A stretch of DNA of 64,000 bases, taken from assembly GCF_001411555.2 (NCBI RefSeq), contig NW_023361537.1, forward strand, positions 34,099 to 98,098. Reading direction: 5' to 3'. The DNA comes from Juglans regia. Its lineage: Eukaryota > Streptophyta > Magnoliopsida > Fagales > Juglandaceae. Positions 33,340-46,045 of this stretch are shown piece after piece. The notes under the pieces were generated by a model that saw nothing but the letters and a program-made list of their open reading frames with translations, had not been told where the DNA came from and did not search any database. Position 1 is the stretch's first letter; each line of letters opens with the position of its first letter. The translations under genes were made by a program, and so were the position numbers.

Positions 33340-35026
33340 GAAATGAGAAAATCTCTTGCTAGAACTAGAAGTTCTTTTGTCGGACATATTGCTGATAACC
33401 CAGAAAAAAGAGACCAAAATCTCATATATTTTCTCGAGAATTCAGTAAAAACTGCTAAACCTGATTTAAAACTGAAAGGTGTCTCTACCGTCTCTCAGGT
33501 TACTTCTGCTTATTACACACTACCAAGGAGACTGAAGTATCTAAAGGTAAAGCCATAAAGGAAGAAATTGATAAAGGAGAAGAAGATGTTTCATTTTATT
33601 CCCAACAACTTCAGATACGGTTGCTCCTATTCATCACAAACAGCTTACTGTGATTAATAGGGTTTTTGAAAATAATTTAATTTTTTTATATAATAAATAT
33701 AGTTATGCTAAAAATAGTGATAAGAGAAAATCTTATCATGCTACTTTTTCTGATTCTAAAAAATTAAGTGTTGAAAGGAAATAGAAAGAAAAAATGAATG
33801 CCCTATAGACGCACATACTTTTATTTGATTTCCTTGAAAATTATTATGTTTCTAAACTTAGTTTACATGTTGTTAAAATCAATTTTGTCAAGGAAGATGG
33901 AAAGATTATGGTTAAATTTAGCCACTGTCCTTTAGAGACAATTGTTATTTCTGATAAGGGAACATAAATAAATGCTTATCCTTTTAAAGTACCCAATGCT
34001 AATACCAACGCCAACATTTTTACTGAAACTAAAAAATTTATTGAACAAACAATTTTGTCAATCAACTGTTCATGTCATAGGTTAGCAATTGGACCATATT
34101 GAAGAAAAGGTTGAAAGTCATGTTTCTACTTTGACTCCCAAAATTGAAAATCCTATTGAAAAACTTTTGATTATTTTACCAGAAAATAGGCAAGGTCTAA
34201 AGGCCAAACAGGCCAACACTCTTGATAAAATTAATCAAATGCTTGCTAATTTAAAGAAAGAACAATCCTCTACCAGTGCTTTAAATAGCAATGGAAAGGA
34301 AGTTGTTTCAGGGTTTTCTACAGAAGAATCATTGGATATTGATTCTTCTGATCAAAATTTTGTTTTATTTGAAAATAATTTTCAAGATATTGATTTGGAA
34401 AAACCTAGGATTAACATATTTTTTTCAATAAGGCCCAATCCAATGAGTCTAACGAAAAATTCGTATCTCAGACTGACTCCACCTGATTTACAGTTTGAAG
34501 AAAGAATTTTTCAAATACAGTTTTTTGTTTCTTGTGATAAAATTTATTAATGGAATATTAATGGATTATCTGAACAATAAATTCTTAACACCATGAATAA
34601 AATATCCATGGTTGCAAATGCTTATGTTAATAACAATAGTCTTAGTTAAACTGATACAGTCAATTTATTAACTATAGGATTTTCTGGTATGTTTCAACAT
34701 TAGTATAATAAGCATCTACCAAATGAGCAGAGGAAACCATTTGAGATGCTGTTAAGCATGATGATGAAGGCTTACCAATTTTTTAGACAACCATAGGAAG
34801 AGGCATCCCTGATGGTGTTAATACTTTGATTTATACTATTCTTAAACATTTTATTGGAACTCTCTCTAACATTACTAATCGTATTAGTGATTATTTAAAT
34901 AATTTGAGCTGCCATCAAATGTCTGATTGTAGATGGTATCAAAATATTTTTATCTCTAGAGTTATGCTTAGGGACTTTTTACTGAAAAGAAAAATTGATG
35001 GATTACCACATTTATTCGTTCATAAA
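33340..35026 (+). pseudogene. Caulimovirid polyprotein N-part and capsid-like region (+ block)
   Basis: Open pieces at 33343-33558 and 34089-34550, then a broken stretch to 35026 with a capsid-like SDCRWYQNIFISR motif near 34921-34965 and an FLLKRKIDGLPHLF motif near 34975-35015. Similar sequence occurs at 46036-46680 (+) and, inverted, at 44523-45350. It is interrupted at 35027 by a LINE-like insert and resumes at 35897. Confidence 0.6.
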
Positions 35027-35896
35027 TTTTTTTTCCTATAAGAAATAGACTTCAATTCATTCCGTAAAGGAATTTACATCTATGACTCAAGATACAAGTC
35101 AAAATAACATCTGTTGTAAGCTTTCCCGATCACAAAACTTTGGGTTGAGCATTGTCTAAATTTCAAGAAACTCTAAAAAAAAAGAGCATCGTTCTCTGTA
35201 TAAAACAAAACAGAGGAAAAAACAACCTGCATCAAAACTTCATCCTCCATAGGAGGAGAAGTAAACAACACATCCATCCTCCTAAACAGAGGAGGGAGGA
35301 ACCAAACACTACTATGGACAAACCTCCAATAGCCTATTTCAATTATTTTCTAACACAAACACAAACTAAAATATAGACACAAAACCACACAATAGAAAAT
35401 TGAAAAAAAGAGGAAAACAGAAATTGTGGTGGCGCGTGAGGGACACGCGCGACCCTAGGAGGAAGCTGATCGATCGATTTTGCAGGTACCGGAGTCACTG
35501 GACCCTGAGCTGCCGCGCGTGGCATCAACAGAAGAAAATACGCAGTGGTGCTTGGGCGTCATGCGTTCCCTTTGACCTGCGCATGGGTGCAACGCGCCAT
35601 TTTGATTGGCGCCCAATCCGGTCGCCTACTAAATCGGCGGGTGGGGAGTCCCCTGATGGGAGTGCGTGTAAGGAGATGGTCATTGGAGAAGCTCAGATCT
35701 GACTTCTCCCCCTTATTCCAACTGAAAAACAAAAAGAACAAAAAAAACCAAGAGAAATGAAGAAGAAACAGAAAAGAAAGATGAGGGGAGGGAGAGAGCA
35801 GGAGTTGAAGCCCCCCCCCGGTGCCAAAAACTGGTTCGGGGAGGTTTTGGTTTTTAGAGATATGTGAGAGTCTCTCTCTCTAGAATCGAGTTTTGG
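35027..35896 (-). mobile_element. 0.87-kb LINE-like non-autonomous insert, copy 1
   Basis: Minus orientation. The tail is seen as poly(T) at 35027-35034. The 5' end at about 35896 has CTCTCTCT and CTCTAAAAACC motifs like LINE 5' ends. Approximate target duplications ATTCGTTCATAAA (35014-35026) and ATTTGCTCATCAA (35897-35909) match at 10 of 13 positions, and the host caulimovirid frame resumes across the insert. The body matches 54718-55582. No RT. Confidence 0.7.
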
Positions 35897-36345
35897 ATTT
35901 GCTCATCAAGTTAAAGATGAACTGATGAACTTATTGATATCTCGGGACTCCTTAAGTATGATAATTACACTTATAGTGATATTATCAATACAATTAAGAA
36001 GCTTGGTATTTGTATGTGTAATGATAAAAAAAATTGCTTCGTCAACAAATTATGAAAAATTAAGAAAGCCAAATATGAAATGGAAAATTTATGTGAACAA
36101 TTTGACCTTCATTATATTGCTCCTTCTAGACAAAAGTACAAATAATTTGATAAATTTGCTTAACCTCACGCTAAGAAGAGAAGTAATAACCTTGATTATT
36201 TTTATAAAAAATCTTATAATTTTTACAAGAAAAAATCTTTTGGTATGAAAAAGAGTTTTCAAAACCCTTCAAAGGAAAATGTTTTAATTGTGACAAGTTT
36301 GGACATGTTGCTGGTAAATGTTCCAAAAAGCCAAATAAGTTAATA
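35897..36345 (+). pseudogene. Caulimovirid capsid C-terminus with CCHC knuckle (+ block end)
   Basis: Continues the frame broken at 35026. After a basic Lys/Tyr-rich region it has the zinc knuckle C-F-N-C-D-K-F-G-H-V-A-G-K-C at about 36280-36321, which in these viruses binds nucleic acid. At 36345 the sequence flips to the minus-strand block. Confidence 0.7.
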
Positions 36346-36347
36346 AT

Positions 36348-36785
36348 TCTTGTTTAATAGAACCATTTTCAGATTTGAGATTGTTAATCTCAGTTTTAAG
36401 TTCAACAATTTCTTTTTTAAGAAAAACAACTTCATGTTATAAATCAATAGTAGAAATTTCTTTGACTTTTTTCTTTTCAAATCTTTCCAAAATTTCTTGA
36501 AAACTAATTTTTTATTTAGAATTTTCAGGTTCTTGGCAAACCATCGTCTTCTTGAGCTTATAATGATATTATTCTTTGAGTTCAGGATTAGTAATCTGAC
36601 TAATCATGGTTAACAAAGAATTTCTTGTTCTTCAGCTTTGGTTAAGACATTGATTGTTTTATTCAAAGATTTTCACAAGAATCATTACAACCAAGCTTAA
36701 TGTTGGGAGAATCAGAAGTGTCAGTTTGGCATGGTAGAGTTTTAACATGTGCTTTGATTTGTTTAACATGAGTAGTATGAATTTC
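36348..36785 (-). pseudogene. Caulimovirid fragment downstream of the knuckle (second minus copy)
   Basis: Matches 38337-38720 in the same orientation (Glu/Lys-rich linker after the capsid). It lies immediately left of the RT end, so the order differs from a normal genome. This is a rearrangement. Confidence 0.55.
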
Positions 36786-37450
36786 AGTTCAAGGTCGAGG
36801 GTTTGAGTCTAGTCTCTCAAAGAGTGGACGACATTGTTTACTCATGTCTTTGTAAAATTCTGCAACATAATTGAGAGAACCAAGGAATCTTTACACTAGG
36901 TTTTATCAAGAATAATATCAGTGAATTTGTCAGCAAATTCTATAGCATGGCTAATAGGTCGAATCTAATCTTGGTTTGGAACAATTTGATTTTCTTAGCA
37001 AGACAACAAGACCATTTTGTCTAATGATATCTAGAAATGAATTCAAATGTTTCCAATGTTCATTAATAAACTTTGAGTAAATAAGGACATCATCAGTGTA
37101 AACAATAGTGAAATGGGTAAATGAATTGAAAATATAATTTATAATGTTTGGAATTCACTAGAGGTATTTTTGAATCCAAAAGGAATTACATTGCACTTAT
37201 AATGTCCAAATGGGATAGTAAAGACAGTCTTATATCTATCTGACTCACTAATCTGGATTTGCCAAAATCTTGATTTCAGGTCAAACTTGGAGAACACTAC
37301 AATGTTACTAAGCCTATGAATCAAATCATTTTCTATTGGGATATAATACCTAATCCATTCTAAGACTTTGTTCAATGGTTTGTAATTAATAATTAGGCAT
37401 GGTGTCCCTCTCTCAGTCTGTGCATTTTTCTAGACATAAAATGTAACACA
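36786..37450 (-). pseudogene. Caulimovirid reverse transcriptase (minus block)
   Basis: An open piece at 37139-37375 has FDLKSRFWQIQI (motif A) and FGHYKCNVIPFGFKN (motif B region). Motif C YTDDVLIYS lies at about 37083-37110. Further RT thumb sequence extends to 36790 with stops. It would copy pregenomic RNA to DNA. Here the frame is broken. Confidence 0.75.
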
Positions 37451-37691
37451 AGACCAAAAAGACTTACTATGCCTAATAATATTCTTAGCAAGAAAATCCA
37501 GTATTTCAGTTTTACAAAATTCTAAAATTTCACTACTCGTTTGAATAGGTCGAGATTCGGTGGGACTATTTTTCTCAGAAAAATCTTTAATATAAGGTAA
37601 ACTAAAAACATGTTTCTTCCTGTGCCAAAAAACATTTGGAAGATCAGAACAAACATCATCAATCAGTTTTTTTTTTTAAATCACTAGTTTT

Positions 37692-38141
37692 TTACTGTAA
37701 TAATTTGCCAGAAAATTGTTCAGCAATCTTTTTATATTTTATTTCCTTTTGTAGGAAATTCAAATGTTTTGTTTTTGCAAATAGTAAAGATTTCAAACTT
37801 TTATCAATATCAATATCAAATTTTGAAATAGATTGAAACTTTACTTTATGATTAAAATGATCAGTCGTAATACCATCATTTTCTGAAAGGAATGGGTATA
37901 AAGAAGAAATAAAAGGAATATCTAATCTGACTTTGTCTGTCATAATTTTAACAAGCACGAAAAGAATTTTAAAACAAACATTATTCTGGCAAACATGAGC
38001 AGTGTTGAGCTCATACTTGATCTTCATCTGAGATCCACTAGCTGAGAATAATCTTTCAGTAGATTTTTCATAATACTTACTAGGTATTATTCCTTCCTGG
38101 ATATAATTCATATCTGATCCGGAATAAATCATGGCAATCAC
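37692..38141 (-). pseudogene. Caulimovirid aspartic protease (minus block)
   Basis: 149 open codons. The active-site region reads IYSGSDMN, so the catalytic Asp (expected before SGSD) is Tyr. The later part contains the LGTP-like second motif in altered form (LDIPFIS). It lies between the knuckle region and RT, the normal polyprotein order. Not functional as a protease. Confidence 0.65.
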
Positions 38142-38261
38142 AGTAAATTCATATTCATGACAAATAATAGTAGTAACTTTAGAAAACTACTTAGGAGGAA
38201 TAGTATGATGGATCAAGCAAATTTGATTTTTGTCAGAATGAGTAGTTTTTTCCTCTTGACT

Positions 38262-38731
38262 TCAACCTGAATCATTTATTTGGTCATCATTATCAGAAGG
38301 AATATCTTGATCAAACTGCTTATTAGTTTTTAAACACAATAACTCTTGTTTAAAAAAATCATTTTCAGATTTGTGATTGTTAATCTCAGTTTTAAGTTCA
38401 ACAATTTCTTTTTTAATAAAAACTTCACTTTGTAAATTAATAGTAGAAATTTCTTTAGGTTTTTTCTTTTCAAATCTTTCCATAGTTTCTTACAAACTAA
38501 TTTTTGATTTAGAAGTTTTAGATTCTTGGCGAACCACCGTCTTCTTAAGTTTAAGAAGATATTCTTCCTTGAGCTCAAGATTAGGAATCTGACTAATCAA
38601 GGTTAATAAAAGATTTTCTTATTCTTGAACTTTTGTTAAGATATCGATAGTTTTACCCAAAGGTTTACACCACGAATCATTATAGCCAGCTTAATGTTGG
38701 GAGAATCAGAACAGTTAGTTTCTGAGTGATA
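38262..38731 (-). pseudogene. Caulimovirid linker region with coiled-coil character
   Basis: Glu/Lys-rich, probable coiled coil (open piece 38262-38483), between capsid knuckle and protease. A second copy is at 36348-36720. Confidence 0.5.
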
Positions 38732-39517
38732 CTAGTAATCACTTGAACTAAATTCATTAATGTCAGATAATGCAAAGGATTTTGTTTCTAAGAGCCGAAA
38801 CAGATCCTCTTGATCATTATAATTATTGTTTAACTGATTAACCTTGTTTTTAAACTTATTGGGCTTTTTGGTACATTTATTGGCAACATGTTCAAACTTG
38901 CCACAATTAAAACATTTTCCTTTTGAAGGGTTTTGAAAACTCTTTTTCTTACCAAAAGATTTTTTCTTGTAAACATTATATGGTCTTTTATAAAAATCTT
39001 CACAGTTATTATTTCTCTTCTTGGAGTGAGGTTTAGCAAATTCTTTAAAGTATCTGTGTTTTTGCCTAGAACGAGCAATAGGAGGATGGCCAAAATGTTC
39101 ACATAAATTTCTCATTTCATATTTGGCTTTCTTACTATTATTCAATTGTTGACGAAGAGGTTTTTATCATTACACATACTAATACCAAGCTTTTTAATTG
39201 TTCTGATAATATCACCATAAGTGTAATTATCATAATTAAGGAGTCTCAATATATCAGTAAGTTCATGCTTAACTTTATGAGCAAAGAAATGAGATAATCT
39301 AAAAATAAAATTTTCTTTTCAATAAGGCCTATGACTATCATCTCTAAGCATAATTCTAAAGATAAAAACATCTTGATACCATCTCTAATTAGACATTTGA
39401 CGACATATCAAATTATTTAAATAATTGCTAATACGATTAGTAATGTTAGAGGGAGTTCCAACAAAATGTTTCAGAATAGTATAAATTAAAGTATTAACAC
39501 TATCAGGGATGCCTCTT
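38732..39517 (-). pseudogene. Caulimovirid capsid C-terminal part with CCHC knuckle (minus block)
   Basis: 137 open codons (38732-39145): a basic region rich in Lys/Arg/Tyr, then the knuckle C-F-N-C-G-K-F-E-H-V-A-N-K-C at about 38870-38915, then an acidic Ser-rich end. Upstream capsid sequence to 39517 is broken and is cut by the solo LTR at 39518. It continues at 44523. Confidence 0.7.
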
Positions 39518-42500
39518 TGTAACACCCCGCTTCCCAAAAAGACATTTTAGAATTTTCAGGGAGCTAGTGTGCTACTACTGAACTTGAACTTAAAAACTTT
39601 TTCTTTTTAGCAATGCTCCAGATGCGAAAGTTTCCATAAATAAAACAACTTTAATAGATACTGAAAATCCAAAATAGAGTCTGTGGAAGCACTTATTTTA
39701 AAAAAATACGAAAGTCTCATGTGCTTATCAAAATAATTTATTTAAGCTTTAAATCATAGAAATAATGTAACGCCCCAAACCCAGGTGGCTTGGAGAATTA
39801 CTACTTGTCACTCATAAACATGTCTCCCAACACATCCAAAGAAAATTCTCCAAAAACTTCATAAATGAAATCAATCTCAAATCTTCTCAATAATCTCATT
39901 ACAAACTCCACACAATCTTTAATGCAATAATAATAAATCAAAGGGGTCCATAACCTCCCTGTAGTCATAACAAACCAACTAAATATTTCATAAATCTTAC
40001 TAAACTCAAGACATAAATAAAACTCAAAGACATTAAGACCAAGAACACCAGAAGTCCTTCTTCTACCAACATCTCCTCAGCTTAAACACAAACAGCATTC
40101 TAATCTAGGTCCTCATTTGGACTCACCACATCATCTGAAAAATATTATAATGATAGGGGGTGAGTTATCAACAACTCAGTAAGCAGAAATCATATGCTAG
40201 CGTGCAAACATGAGCATTTATAAAGTAGAGTATGCAGAATAAAATATTTTCCAGAGTTATCATGCAGAACAGAACATATTTTCAAAATAACAGAGCGATG
40301 GTTTTAAGACAAGTAAAATCTATAGTACTTTGGCACGACATAAACTGAGTATCATCATCAGATCAAAACAGAGCATCAAACAGAGCAGTGACCATGTTTC
40401 ACCCCCGTGGTAGGGTTGTGCTAACCCCGGTGGCCAAACCAGGCAGAGACAGAGGTGAAATCTTTCCTTTATTCTTCTCGGCAGCCCCGAGTGTGCACAC
40501 AGGAAAGTCCACAATAAAACCACTTTGTTTCCAAAGTGGGTGCACTCAGAGACAGAGAAGTTGGTACCAACCCAAACAGAGCAGAGCATAACAGAGCAGA
40601 GCAGAGCAAAGTAGAGACAGAGTCAGATACGAAAAACCAGTACACCATGCCAAAGGTTTTCAGATGTTATATCAAAGTAATACAGAGTACCAAAACAGAA
40701 TCAGACAGTTTACACATGCTGAACACAAAAGCCAGAACATCTTTCTAAATAAATGCACAACTTTTCATATTCTCAATATCGTTCTTTTTTCCAGATTTCA
40801 GAAACCACATGACAGAATTTAGCTTATGTCTACACAATGTATGTCAGAACATATTTTTCTCTTTTTGACACAGATTTCATGAATAATGCAGAATAGTGAC
40901 CGAGGTTGATCTTTGTTTTCACAAGTTCCCAACACAACACAAATTATGCAAGTTTTCATAAAATCAACCTCAGTCTTATTAACTTGTATAAAACCCAGCA
41001 TAGGAACCCCGCTTACCTGACTCCTGCAGCGTATTATCTATACCTTGAAATTGACCTCTATCAATCTCGCCACCTATTCATAAAAAAATATATATATATA
41101 TAAACTAAGTATTAAAAGAAAAATATCACAACCTCCTTCTAAATAATTAAAACCCACCATTCCAAACCAAATAACACTTCACAAAGCACACTTCTTTCCA
41201 TTTACAACTCCATAACAGGAAATATGAACCGGTACTTCTAAATATCTTCTCAACCACTAATCCAACAGTTTCACTACAATGTAACTTCAAACAATTCAAA
41301 CCTCGGACAAATAACCACAAAAAATTCAATATACCAAGAAAAGCCCAAAGAGCCGCCCACTAAACTAATCTAGAAATGAAACCATTACCCAGAAAAAAAT
41401 CAATGAGAAAACTGGAAGTGTAACTGTGTGTGATTGTGTGTGTAGGAAACAGAGGTAAGAAAAACTTACCCACGGCAACAAGAATTCCAACAAAGGCTTC
41501 AACGATTACATGAGTGACAAACTCAAAAACCCACAAAACGTACACTCAAACCCCACGGCCAGAAACAGAAACTGCAGAAAAGAAAGGATGAAACAAACCA
41601 AAAACAGGAAAAACAGCAGAAGGGTTACACTACAGCAGAGGAGACCGAAAAACAAATGTTTGAAGATGACATTCTTACCAGTCGGAAGATGGAGGCTGCG
41701 GAATGATGCACGCCGTGTTGCAGAGGGAAAATCGAAATGCAAAAACTGGAGAGAAAACAAAGGAATGCAGTATGGCAACCGAAACAAGTGCAGCGCAAGA
41801 GAGAAACTGAACTTGAGGAAACTTGGGCAGAGAATCGGAACTCACAGACTAACGCAGCAACAAGAAAAAAAAAAGAATGAAACCGAAAAGGAAAAAGAGA
41901 GACGTGGGAGAAAGAAAGTTGCTGAAGAAACTAAAAATGAAACAGAGAATGCGGAAAGAAAGGAGAGAAAGAAACGAAAGTTGAAGAAGAAACACTCACC
42001 TCCAAAAAAATGACGTCGTTCGGGACCCTTACTAAACACTAAAATGGCTGGGCCATTTTCACGCACAGTCCGGGCCACTGATGAAGAAATTGGGCCTTAC
42101 AAATGATCATAGCATAATCTGTATGGGCCTCTGCCTCGCCTCCCGGGGTCAAGTCCTGTTCTGCAGTATCTTCTTCATAAATCTCATCACCTGGGATAGT
42201 TTAAAAATATAAAAATAAACTAAAATGAGTCGAATACTCAATAAACAACACATCATACAGTAAATATAATAAACATAAGGTTTCTTGGAAAAACGTATAT
42301 ATTCATAAATACATGCATAAATAACATGAACATGAACAATAACTTATCTTTCTCTTATCATAGGCCGTTACCCACTATTGACCCCCGTGAGTTAGGGTTA
42401 GCGAATCTAAATAGATTCCGATTCCGCTCGTGGCTGCGGGTTGTGGAATCCATACATAAGGACGACATACTAGGTGCACTACCAGCATGCACGACCTGGC

Positions 42501-44522
42501 AATGCAATATGCCCATAACATCGGTACCGTCTTCATATCATAAGATAGGCCATTACATATTTCATCAAAATCATACTTGCATACTTGTCATTTTATAAAT
42601 TTCAAAAGAAATCACATACATACTTGTCATATCGTATCATAGATTTCAAAAGAATTTGCATTCTTTCATAAATATAGTGATAATGTTCCCTGACTTTTCA
42701 TAGATAATTTTATGCATAACTCTCACATAAATAATCTTATGAAATAATCTCTCACATAAAATCATGCATTTCATAAATAATTTTATGAAATAACTCTTAC
42801 ATAAAATTATGCATTTCCTAAATAATTTTATGAAATAATTCTCACATAAAATCATGTATGACTTCCCATAATTATTTTAATGCATAAATTATCATATAAG
42901 ATCATCAATATTCATAAACTTTCACAGAAAATCATGATTTATGTACGTAAAAAGGGGCTTCTAATGAAGGGCATACATGCATAATATTTTTTTTTTTTAA
43001 GAAAAAAGCAAGCAGTTTACCGTACATACGTGTAAGGGTATGATCATGCTACTTACCTTGCAGTGCTAATCCACTATTTTCGGCATGTAATCGGTCGCCT
43101 ATAAAATAAACACGTAATTTGCATAAATTTCTAATTAAACATGTAATTTTATTTAAAACCTAAAATACTAAAATAGTCTATATTTCCTAAACCTATATTC
43201 TTCCTAGCACTAAAATATTCTCATCTTTTAATCCTAAATAGGCATGGGTATTTTTGAAAAATCAACATATTGGGCATGGGCATTTTGGGAAAACAATACA
43301 AAGGGCATTTTTGTAATTTAACTAACCCACCAAAATTGATTTTACGGGTTGCATGCATTCGGGTTGGGTTTTACGCGTGAAGCAAAGGGCAGGGGCTTAC
43401 CGTGATCAAAACGTAGCGGCGGCTCGAGGCTGGGCGCAGTGGCGACTCCGGCGAATGGGCCACTATGTAACTGAGAGAGAGAGACGGAGAGAATGTTTAC
43501 GGAAGAACTACATGCCGTGAGTGATAGAGGGAGAATGGAGAGTGAGAATCACGGTGTGAGGGAGATGGACTTACGTGTGGTGGTCCGGGCCGTAGAGTAA
43601 CCGAGTTGCGACCGTGTGGTGTGAAAGTTTCCGGCGAGGAGCGACGGTTGAAAAGGTGGGAACTTGGCTCTACGGTTGGCTCCGAAAATACTCTGTTTTG
43701 AGGGCTAAAAACAGAGGAGGATGGCAGCGGCTTGTTGGCTTTTCCAAGGGCAGGTCGCGTAATGGTTCTGCTAGCTGGGCAACGAGGCGGATCTAGGTGG
43801 TCTTTCGTGGTGCTAGGCCGAGGGAGGAGACATGAGCTAGGGGTGTTGGAGGGTGAACGTTAGGTGGTGAACTGGGGTAGCCGAGATGCGGGACTGAACG
43901 TGGGACTGTGGCTGAGGGAGGAGACGTGGAGGAGCTTCCTATATCAAGGGTGCAAGCAGAGGTTAGACTTGTTACTGCGACATGGGACTGGCGGTTTGGG
44001 GCGCACGTGAAGGCTTGGCTGAGTGACGGTGGTGGAGGTTAGCGATGAGGGGCTTGCTTTTCTGTTCTGAAAACCCTACGATATATGAAAGGCAGTGTGT
44101 GCAAGGCTATGCATGAAGTGTATAAATAGACACAGTGACGTGCATGCATAGGTTTGATGCGTGAGAGGAAGATTCACGGTGGAGGACTTGCGGCTTGCAG
44201 TTTTTTGTGAGTGTATTAACATATATATATATATATATGATTAAAAACTTAAAAAAAACCCTAGATAAAAAGGAGACGTGAATGTGCATGTGAGTGGATT
44301 GTTGAAATTCATAGAAGAAAAATCTGGTAGGGAGGAGTTTTATTATGAAAATGACTCATGAGTTTGGAGAGAAAATAATAATAATAATGATGGAGCCTTA
44401 ATTTAAAAAATAATAATCTGTCCGATAAATTCTCTAATGGCTTTAACTTATTTATTGAGCTTAAAAAATAAATTATGCGTAATTTTTTCCTAAAAAATAA
44501 AATATAAGATCAGGTCGTTACA
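39518..44522 (-). mobile_element. Outer solo LTR (about 2.67 kb without its insert)
   Basis: Starts TGTAACACCCCGC at 39518 and ends GGTCGTTACA at 44522. Perfect 5-bp target duplications CTCTT lie at 39513-39517 and 44523-44527. It is interrupted by another LTR at 39766-42101. The termini are palindromic, so orientation is tentative. The G-rich stretch at 43390-44080 and the repeated TTTTATGAAATAA-type motif at 42690-42860 belong to it. It split a caulimovirid capsid gene. Confidence 0.85.
39766..42101 (-). mobile_element. Inner solo LTR nested in the outer one (2336 bp)
   Basis: Starts TGTAACGCCCC at 39766 and ends GGGCCTTACA at 42101. Flanks AATAA (39761-39765) and AATGA (42102-42106) match at four of five bases. 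39766-41200 matches the solo LTR at 15460-17100. The remaining third differs. It has no internal region. GA-rich 41560-42000 can be read open on the plus strand, but I treat that as composition only. Confidence 0.78.
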
Positions 44523-45535
44523 CTCTTCCTATGGTTGTGTCAAAAATAGGTAAACCTTCATTATCATACTTAACAACATTTCGAATGGTTTCCTTTGCTT
44601 CATTTGGTAGATGCTTATCCCATCAATGTCGAAGCATACCAGAAAATCATCTAGTTAATAAATCGACTGTCTCAGTTCGACTAAGACTATTGTTATTAAC
44701 ATAAGCATTTGTAACCATTTGGAGACATCAGCCCTATTCATGGTATTGAGAACTTTTTGTTCAGATAATCCATCAATATTCCATTCATAAAATTTATCAG
44801 AAGAAACAGAAAACTGTGTTTGAAAAAATCTTTCTTCAAACTGTAAATCAGGTGGAGTCGGTCAAGGATACCAATTATTTGTTAGACTCATTGGATTGGA
44901 CCTGTTTGAAGAAAATCTGTTAATCCTAGGTTTCTCCAAATCAAATATCTTGAAAATTCTTTTCAAGTAAAACAAAAACTTTTTTCAGGAGAATCGGTAT
45001 AAGATGTTTCTTCTGTTGAAAAACCAGAAACAACTTCCTTTCCTTTGTTATTTAAAGCACTGGCAGAGGGCTGTTCTTTCTTTAAATTAGCGAGCATTTG
45101 ATTAATTTTATCATGAATGTTGGCATGTATGGTCTTGAGACCTTGCCTATTCTTTGGTAAAATAATCAAAGGTTTTTTAATAGGTTTTTCAATTTGGGGA
45201 GTTGAAGTAGAAACATGACTTTTGACCTTTTATTCAATACGGTCCAATTGTTGACCTATGACATGAAGAGTTTGATTGACAAAATTATGTTGTTCAATAA
45301 TCTTTTTTGTTTTAATAAAAGTGTTGCCGTTAGAATCAGAATTGAGTACTTTAAAGGGAGAGGCATTTATTTCTGTTGCATTTTGTAACACATACCTTAG
45401 GGTCAACCATCTACCAACTCATGCCCTAATGTTTTTTTTTAGAAAAATGAGTCTTACAGACACGATCCTTGGGATTCTTTACAACCACGGTGGCACCGAT
45501 AGAAATAGAAATTAACAAGATTAAGAAAGTATCGA
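44523..45535 (-). pseudogene. Caulimovirid polyprotein N-part (minus block, beyond the solo LTR)
   Basis: Reverse complement matches 34090-34800 (open piece 44963-45169) and, at 45365-45530, the short basic segment of 32290-32410. The movement-protein-like region present in the plus block between these two parts is absent here, so this copy has a deletion. Confidence 0.6.
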
Positions 45536-45544
45536 GTAAAGGAT

Positions 45545-46005
45545 GGGAGAGAACACAACAGATAAGATGAGCAAATAAAAATCATGCATTGGAATTCTTT
45601 AAAATTGTTGAAGCAGATGCCTCTAACTTTGGTTATGGTGGCATTCTAAAATATATTGTTTCACCAAGCTCATCTGAACAAATTGTTCGCTTCCATTCTG
45701 GAGTCTGAAATACTGCACAGTTTAACTATAGTACTATTAAGAAAGAGATATTATCCATCGTACTATGTATTTTTAAGTTTCAAAGTGATTTGTTAAACCA
45801 AAAATTTGTATTTCTTATTGATTGCAAAAGTGCTAAATATGTTTTAGAAAAATATGTTGAAAACATTGCATCAAAACATATTTTTGATAGATAGCAAACT
45901 ATTTAAAGTATATTTCATTTTAATATTGATTATATTAAAGGTATTAAAAACTACATTTCTAATTTTCTTACTTGTGAATTCCTGCACAAAACATGAGCAA
46001 AAACA
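45545..46005 (+). pseudogene. Caulimovirid RNase H fragment (+)
   Basis: Reads EADASNFGYGGILK near 45606, then a YSTIKKEILSIV motif and DCKSAKYVLEK. These are RNase H landmarks of plant pararetroviruses. One or more stops. Followed by an (AT)n run at 46016-46042. Confidence 0.65.
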
Positions 46006-46008
46006 CGA

Positions 46009-46035
<27 letters not shown>

Positions 46036-46045
<10 letters not shown>

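Noticed and set aside
41510..42013. 167-codon plus-strand Lys/Arg/Glu-rich frame
   Set aside because: It lies inside the inner solo LTR; purine-rich composition explains the lack of stops.
46015..46043. (TA)n and similar runs at 41090, 44220, 48033, 52078 and 59702 as features
   Set aside because: Simple microsatellites without evidence of function.
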